Shown: positions 59,293-64,000 of the stretch, one piece after another
Position numbering within the stretch: the first letter of the stretch is position 1
Layout: each line of letters begins with the position of its first letter
Assembly (NCBI GenBank): GCA_019671135.1
Contig: JAHRHY010000002.1
Span: forward strand, 1,860,001-1,924,000
Source of the DNA: Linnemannia hyalina
Lineage: Eukaryota; Mortierellomycota; Mortierellomycetes; Mortierellales; Mortierellaceae
DNA length: 64,000 bases
Reading direction: 5' to 3'
Notes under the pieces: model-generated
Told to the model about the DNA's origin: nothing
Seen by the model: the letters and a program-made list of their open reading frames with translations, nothing else
Database searches by the model: none
Program-made: the position numbers and the translations under genes

Positions 59293-60945
59293 ATGTCCGC
59301 TATACCTAAATCCATTAACAAGGCGCTGAACTCATATGCCCATCTTATCTCTGATGTGGGCAAAGAGATTGCATTGCCTGGCAAACCAAAGACTGGCTGG
59401 AAAAAGTACTCAGAGATATTCTGCGATAGTTTAATACTCTGGGGATTGCACAACCGGGCTGACCTTGTTGACGAGCAACGCAAGAACACCACTGCCAATA
59501 TTTGCGAAGCTTTTAAAGACCTTGATATTAGCCACTCCATGGTTAAAGTTGTTAACGAGGGTTATATCAAACCCAATAGTTTTTTTAGCTCTGAAATGCT
59601 ACGAAAACATAGAAAAAAGTTTAGAAGTTCGGCCTTATACCATGCAGGATATTTCAGCATTAAGGTAACGCTCAATGAACTGGAGGCCATCTCTTTAATT
59701 TCCGAGTTACCACCAATATTTCATGAGCTTGAGGTTGACTATATTATCCTCCATGATATAGACATTGCTACGGATTGTAGATATGTTACAAGCCGTCCAA
59801 TTCTTCAGCAATACCTTCAAGAGAGATTTGGAGAAGATTTGGATATTGCCGACGATCTCCATAAGGTTGGTAACCACTGTCTCTCTTGGTTTGGAGTCAC
59901 CGAAAAAGACCAAAAGGTCCGTTGTAAGGTTTATAACAAACTTGTACAGATGTTGGAGAGTGCTGAAGTAAAAATGTCGTTGGGTTCAAGAATGGAGAAT
60001 TTTGTTATGGATGTGGATAAGGACCTACATAAGAGACTTCGAAAGGCGAAGAAAACAGGTCTAACAAGACTTGAAATTACCTTTTATGGACAGGAGATAT
60101 ATACATTCTCCTATTATAAAGGAGTTTTGGATGCCATAAAGGAAGAGATCCAAGAATGTCCCACGTTCTGCGTAAAATACAAGGCATATTGGAAGTACAT
60201 AGTTGGCAATATATCATCCATGGTAGGTATTCATGTAACAATGGGTGAAAAATCGGCATTCGCATATTGCCATTGGTGGAACTCTGTTACAGGTAAGAAG
60301 TATGGTTCATATCGTAACAATGTCGAGAAAGAGGAAGCAATGACGTTGTTAGCCAACTATAGCTTCAACGATAGACCAATATACTTTTTGGAGGTTGAGA
60401 TGGATGAGAATAGCATCAAGGATATTACAGTTACCAAGTACAAACGGCCTGACGAATGTACAGCAATAACACTTGTTGCAGGAGCACATAAAGGCATGTA
60501 CCCATACATTTACGATGATGATGTTTTACAATTCGAGGATATGGGTATAGTGGAGGTAGATAATGTAAAGATCCAATGGCCTGAGAGAAGAATCCGCAAA
60601 GGTGCACCACCAATTGTTGATATTCATCTAGAAAACATGAATGGTGAGAATTTTATACAAGTCCATGATAGAGCTATCCACAAAGCAACATATAAAGCTG
60701 GATATAATGTACTTGAAATAAATACCAGCTATACAGTCATAGCAATTGCAATGGATATGTATCACAACAAAGAGTATATTTTTGCAACATTGTCCAATGG
60801 TATTAAAGTACGATGTGGACTTAGTTTAGAAACAAAGATCGTTGCATGGCTGGAAGAATATCCCGATGGCCAAGTTCCGTATATGAATTTCACCACATTG
60901 CAATGCAGAACTGTTCGCGGGTTCAAGGATATTTATATACGTTAA
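59293..60945 (+). CDS. Rep-like protein, family 2 (550 aa), copy 2
   Basis: LHDIDIATD (153-161), KVYNK (212-216) and TRLEITFYG (258-266) are the Rep_trans-like blocks; the conserved middle of the family follows. It differs from copy 1 in a cluster near residues 128-150 (LNELEAISLISELPPIFHEL against LHELEAISLISEIIPILDEL) and little elsewhere. The TTTTTAAAAA box lies about 45 nt before the ATG. Confidence 0.82.
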   Translation: MSAIPKSINKALNSYAHLISDVGKEIALPGKPKTGWKKYSEIFCDSLILWGLHNRADLVDEQRKNTTANICEAFKDLDISHSMVKVVNEGYIKPNSFFSSEMLRKHRKKFRSSALYHAGYFSIKVTLNELEAISLISELPPIFHELEVDYIILHDIDIATDCRYVTSRPILQQYLQERFGEDLDIADDLHKVGNHCLSWFGVTEKDQKVRCKVYNKLVQMLESAEVKMSLGSRMENFVMDVDKDLHKRLRKAKKTGLTRLEITFYGQEIYTFSYYKGVLDAIKEEIQECPTFCVKYKAYWKYIVGNISSMVGIHVTMGEKSAFAYCHWWNSVTGKKYGSYRNNVEKEEAMTLLANYSFNDRPIYFLEVEMDENSIKDITVTKYKRPDECTAITLVAGAHKGMYPYIYDDDVLQFEDMGIVEVDNVKIQWPERRIRKGAPPIVDIHLENMNGENFIQVHDRAIHKATYKAGYNVLEINTSYTVIAIAMDMYHNKEYIFATLSNGIKVRCGLSLETKIVAWLEEYPDGQVPYMNFTTLQCRTVRGFKDIYIR

Positions 60946-60982
60946 GAATGCTAATAGATAGTTTTTAAAAATTACAATGGGC
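60946..60982. terminator. Convergent 3' ends, family 2
   Basis: 37 bp between stops containing AGTTTTTAAAAATTAC, the counterpart of the 25/35-bp spacer of family 1. Confidence 0.35.
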
Positions 60983-62242
60983 TTACTTTGTACGCTTATA
61001 TGATGGAATCTCCACTCCTGCAAAAATTTCACGTCGCTTATTAGTCGGCTCTTCCCGTTGTTTATCCTCGACATCCATAGTAGTCATCTCCAAGAACTGC
61101 TCTTGTAACTTTGTTATATCTCGTGCATCATGCAACATCTCATCCACTGGAATATAATCCAAGATTTGTTCCATTGCACCATTGGCATATGGAAAGTCGA
61201 AGCCATCTCTAATCCAGGCACTATGAATGGGTTCCAGATTTAACTGCAGTAGTGCCACCATCTTCTTGATGTTCATAAGCAAGAGACACAATCGCAATTG
61301 CAAATTATATGTTTCTATCTTGGTTACCAACACTGGTTTCCTATTGTTGTGCTTCTCAAAGGTTGCTCCAAGATCTCCAAATTCGGCTTCTATCTGAGAG
61401 CGGAAACTGCCGAAAATCTTATTGTAGTTAGTTTCATCTTGTGCAAGATCTTTCCCACGGCTTTTGCGAATTGGATAACAAAAGTTTTTCTTGCTCATGC
61501 TTGTTTCTTCTACTATTTTCTTAATGTATTGTGTGTACCCTCCATCCAATGCAATACAATCTAGCTCGTGGATGTGCTTATGTATCTTCATACCAACCAA
61601 CATAGTACCATCGTTGTTATCCTTGCAAGGTAGCGATTTAAAGACTAGTATTGCCATGCCATTGCAATCGACACACACTTGCGTTCTTACACCAGATTTC
61701 TTCAGCTTGTAAGAGTACATATCTGAGCTAGACTTTTCTTCACATGAAAGACGTGTATCATGACCATCCAAATGCAATGTTACATGTGGGAATAGTGGTG
61801 GATTCCTGAGTTTAGCAGAAATCAAGCGTATAGGAAATGTGGAGAACATATTCGCAAGTGCATGGTTAATATGCTTCGAATGCACATTATAGTTAGTCTT
61901 GTAGAACTCTGTATGAATGGAGTGGAAACTACTTTTTGGTATGTGGGTTGACATTCCATCCATTGCCAAGCCTGCAACTAAGTGGTACAATATCAACAAT
62001 CCTTTGTCGACTTCTCTGTATGGACCTGGATACTGCTTGAGAGACCAAATAACTACAAGAAAGTAGAATACAGGAATTGCACCTAATCTTCTTATAAGTA
62101 AGTCTTTAACAGTTTTCATGTGTGCTACTAGCTTCAACGCAGTCCTATGATTATTGGATGGTTCTTGCGTAGGCCATTCTGCATCCAAAAAAGTCCATTC
62201 ATCCTCTAACAACCGTTGAAATAGGCGCTTTAAGTTTGCCAT
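60983..62242 (-). CDS. DDE transposase-like protein, family 2 (419 aa), complete
   Basis: MANLKRLFQRLLEDEWTFLD; HVTLHLDGHDTRLSC (D159, D162); YSYKLKKSGVRTQV; CIALDGGYTQYI (D233); FGSFRSQIEAEFGDL (E285). Same layout and length as the family 1 and 3 proteins, so the three families share one transposase ancestor. Phe201 replaces the Ser seen in copy 1 (VFKSLP). The C-terminus ends EIPSYKRTK, basic rather than acidic. Confidence 0.86.
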   Translation of the reverse strand: MANLKRLFQRLLEDEWTFLDAEWPTQEPSNNHRTALKLVAHMKTVKDLLIRRLGAIPVFYFLVVIWSLKQYPGPYREVDKGLLILYHLVAGLAMDGMSTHIPKSSFHSIHTEFYKTNYNVHSKHINHALANMFSTFPIRLISAKLRNPPLFPHVTLHLDGHDTRLSCEEKSSSDMYSYKLKKSGVRTQVCVDCNGMAILVFKSLPCKDNNDGTMLVGMKIHKHIHELDCIALDGGYTQYIKKIVEETSMSKKNFCYPIRKSRGKDLAQDETNYNKIFGSFRSQIEAEFGDLGATFEKHNNRKPVLVTKIETYNLQLRLCLLLMNIKKMVALLQLNLEPIHSAWIRDGFDFPYANGAMEQILDYIPVDEMLHDARDITKLQEQFLEMTTMDVEDKQREEPTNKRREIFAGVEIPSYKRTK

Positions 62243-62260
62243 GACTGTAATTACAACCTG

Positions 62261-62754
62261 GGAGGCCTTTCACGTCCAAGTTATCATATGGTGTTTGTTA
62301 CATCTCTGTAGATCTCGACAATATCCATAGCGACTATGGGATGAGAATGTATATATGATACCAAGCATATAAGACAACCATTGTAACATTTTTTGTTTAA
62401 CTATCCTACTAAACACCAACCTATTCTCCAAACAACAAAGTCTTCTTATTTTTCGCACACCACACTCTTGAATATGTCCATCTACTATTAACCTGTAACC
62501 CTCACTGCAAGATTCGCCAGAGTAGTTCTTGTATGTCATCATCTAAAGCACTTGTACTCTCAACTGTATCTTTGGGGCGAAATACAGGGGAGAGATTACA
62601 TTTTAAAAAAACATGTGCTGTCTATTGCTATTTTATTCTGTGTTCTGTTGCCCACTATGAAGAGATATGTCAGTTATGGAAGTAAACACTCCGTTCCTTG
62701 GGCTTTGGATATTTTTTATATGCCTTTTTATATCCTCTGCACATGAAGGGGCCG
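62261..62754 (+). repeat. Family 3 end repeat R, fourth copy
   Basis: Starts GGAGGCCTTTCACGTCC after the family 2 leader (TTACAACCTG), with a few differences from the copies at 35988, 41300 and 46612. It opens a second, separate family 3 element. Confidence 0.92.
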
Positions 62755-62916
62755 CTACCGAAAAAAATATAAAAATATATTTGTATTCTCAACTATGTGC
62801 TTGCTATATGATAGATACCATCCTACATGCTGTTGTGTATGCAGTTAAGTATAAGCCTTTTTAAAAAATTGTTATTGTTGGTTAACGTCATGACAATCCA
62901 ATACATAAATATTATT

Positions 62917-64000
62917 ATGGATCTAACAAAACACTTCCAACAACTGCTTGATGACCATTGGACTTTCCTCAACGCTGGATGGCCAACAATTACACCACGT
63001 AATAATCATCGTACTGTAAGCAAGGAAATTGGGTATATGCCAGAAATAAAAGAAACCCTAAATCGACGCCTTGGTCCTATTCCAGTGTACTTCTTTCTTG
63101 TTGACATCTGGCCAAAGGTTAAGTATCCTGGTCCATACAAAGAAGTGGAGAAAGGTCTTTTAATGCTCTATCATCTTGTCAAAGGACTGTCTATGGAAGC
63201 AATGGAACCACACATGCCAAAAAGTAGTTTTCATGCAATGCACTCTGTGTTTTATAAGAAAGAATATACTTTGCACAACAAGTACATCACCAACTGTATT
63301 GCAACAATGTTCTCCACAATTAAAATACGCCTATTGTCTGCAAAGGAAAAGAATCCTCCATTATTTAAGCATGTTACATTGCATCTTGATGGTCATGATA
63401 CAAGAGCAACATACAAAGGTGAGAGTAGTGCTGATATGTACTCTTACAAGCTGAAAAAGTCAGGGTTACGCACACAGGTAGCAATGGATTGTAATGGCAT
63501 GGCCTTATTTGTCTCCAAATCTGCATCTTGCAAGAACAATGCTGATGGAACAATGCTGCTAACGATGAAGTTGGACAAGAGAGTGCATGAGATGGATTGC
63601 ATTGCTCTCGATGGAGGGTATCCACAGTTCTTAAGGAGGCTTATAGATGAGTCTGATACTCTTAAAGTCCAAAATTTCGCTCATCCATACCGTAAACAGA
63701 AGAACAAGGAACTTACACAGGAAGAAGCGTTATACAATACCACCTTTGGTAGTTTCCGCTCGCAGATGGAATCTCTGTTTGCAGACCTTGGTTCCACATT
63801 TGAGAAACACAACAACCGTACTCCTGTGTTGGTGGATAAGAAACAAACATATAATTTGCAGTTGAAGTTATCTTTGTTACTCTTAAACATGAAAAAGATG
63901 GTTGCTTTGTTGAAGATTTCTGCAGAACCAATTCATACAGCTTGGCTTCGCGAAGGATTCGAGTATCCGACGACAGAGAACGACGTTGAGCAACCAATGG
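62917..64000 (+). CDS. DDE transposase-like protein, family 3 (partial, runs off the window)
   Basis: Same as 36644-37933 up to about EQPMG, open to the window edge. Differences include DTLKVQN for DILRVQN. D158, D161, D232 and E285 are present. Whether a 753-aa gene and a second R follow cannot be seen. Confidence 0.83.
   Translation, partial: MDLTKHFQQLLDDHWTFLNAGWPTITPRNNHRTVSKEIGYMPEIKETLNRRLGPIPVYFFLVDIWPKVKYPGPYKEVEKGLLMLYHLVKGLSMEAMEPHMPKSSFHAMHSVFYKKEYTLHNKYITNCIATMFSTIKIRLLSAKEKNPPLFKHVTLHLDGHDTRATYKGESSADMYSYKLKKSGLRTQVAMDCNGMALFVSKSASCKNNADGTMLLTMKLDKRVHEMDCIALDGGYPQFLRRLIDESDTLKVQNFAHPYRKQKNKELTQEEALYNTTFGSFRSQMESLFADLGSTFEKHNNRTPVLVDKKQTYNLQLKLSLLLLNMKKMVALLKISAEPIHTAWLREGFEYPTTENDVEQPM

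Larger units (their letters stand above)
58816..62260 (+). mobile_element. Family 2 copy 2, internal part with three intact genes
   Basis: The left long TIR is replaced by the family 1 b-type end and the right one by family 3 R. Gene order 81-aa >, Rep-like >, < transposase, as in copy 1 but uninterrupted. It gives the undisturbed target sequence GAAACTAACTAC that proves the family 3 insertion in copy 1. Confidence 0.92.

Overview
The window is eukaryotic repeat DNA made almost entirely of nested mobile elements. I see no host gene, rRNA, tRNA or CRISPR array. Evidence for a eukaryote: two different Ty3/gypsy (Metaviridae-type) retrotransposon pol ends, one with a clear C-terminal chromodomain; TATA boxes and an AATAAA signal around one large gene; no bacterial-style operons or ribosome binding sites. 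A fungus or another microbial eukaryote is plausible, but the species cannot be read from the sequence. The gypsy pieces are visibly more GC-rich than the AT-rich DNA transposons around them.

Three related DNA transposon families make up most of the window. They share a 420-430 aa protein with a DDE-type layout (LDGHD, ALDGGY, then FRS..E).

Family 1 is about 4.8 kb with 317-bp terminal inverted repeats (TIRs) starting GGGAATCG or GGGAAATG. It carries four genes in fixed order: DDE transposase-like (426 aa) > ; < 567-aa protein with motifs like rolling-circle (Rep_trans-type) replication initiators; < 90-aa basic protein ; > 130-aa zinc-ribbon/coiled-coil protein. Four copies keep all four genes open: B 4758-9573, C 12375-17189, E 20943-25768 and H 53785-58610. 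At least seven more are cut pieces.

Family 2 (one copy 32964-51848 including its insert, another 58816-62260) has a DDE gene (419 aa), a homologous Rep-like gene (550 aa) and an 81-aa gene. The first copy ends in TIRs of about 1.7 kb full of 133-bp tandem repeats, capped at each end by a 451-bp near-perfect palindrome.

Family 3 (35988-47105 and 62261-64000) has a DDE gene (429 aa) plus a 753-aa acidic protein with two C/H zinc motifs and three copies of a ~70-aa module. It is a direct tandem array: a 5,312-bp unit twice, then a solo 494-bp end repeat R.

Layout. 1-1441: 3' end of a gypsy element inserted in a family 1 567-type gene. 1442-3150: rest of that family 1 copy. 3151-3459: gypsy scrap between two outward family 1 ends. 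3460-10309: older family 1 copy A, split by copy B. 10310-17189: five 413-bp end-repeat units, then copy C. 17190-20116: half copy and diverged copy D. 20117-26594: copy E with two 413-bp units on each side. 26595-32963: copy F, a second gypsy element (29154-30481) and another partial family 1 copy. 32964-51848: family 2 with the family 3 array inside its transposase gene. 51849-58815: partial family 1 copy interrupted by copy H with one 413-bp unit. 58816-62260: second family 2 copy. 62261-64000: start of another family 3 copy.

The most unusual signal is a DDE-like transposase paired with a Rep-like protein in intact, nearly identical elements whose ends are amplified into arrays of exact 413-bp units. 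A TTTTTAAAA-type box sits between nearly all genes of all three families. Near-identical tandem copies may also be assembly products, so read-level confirmation matters.
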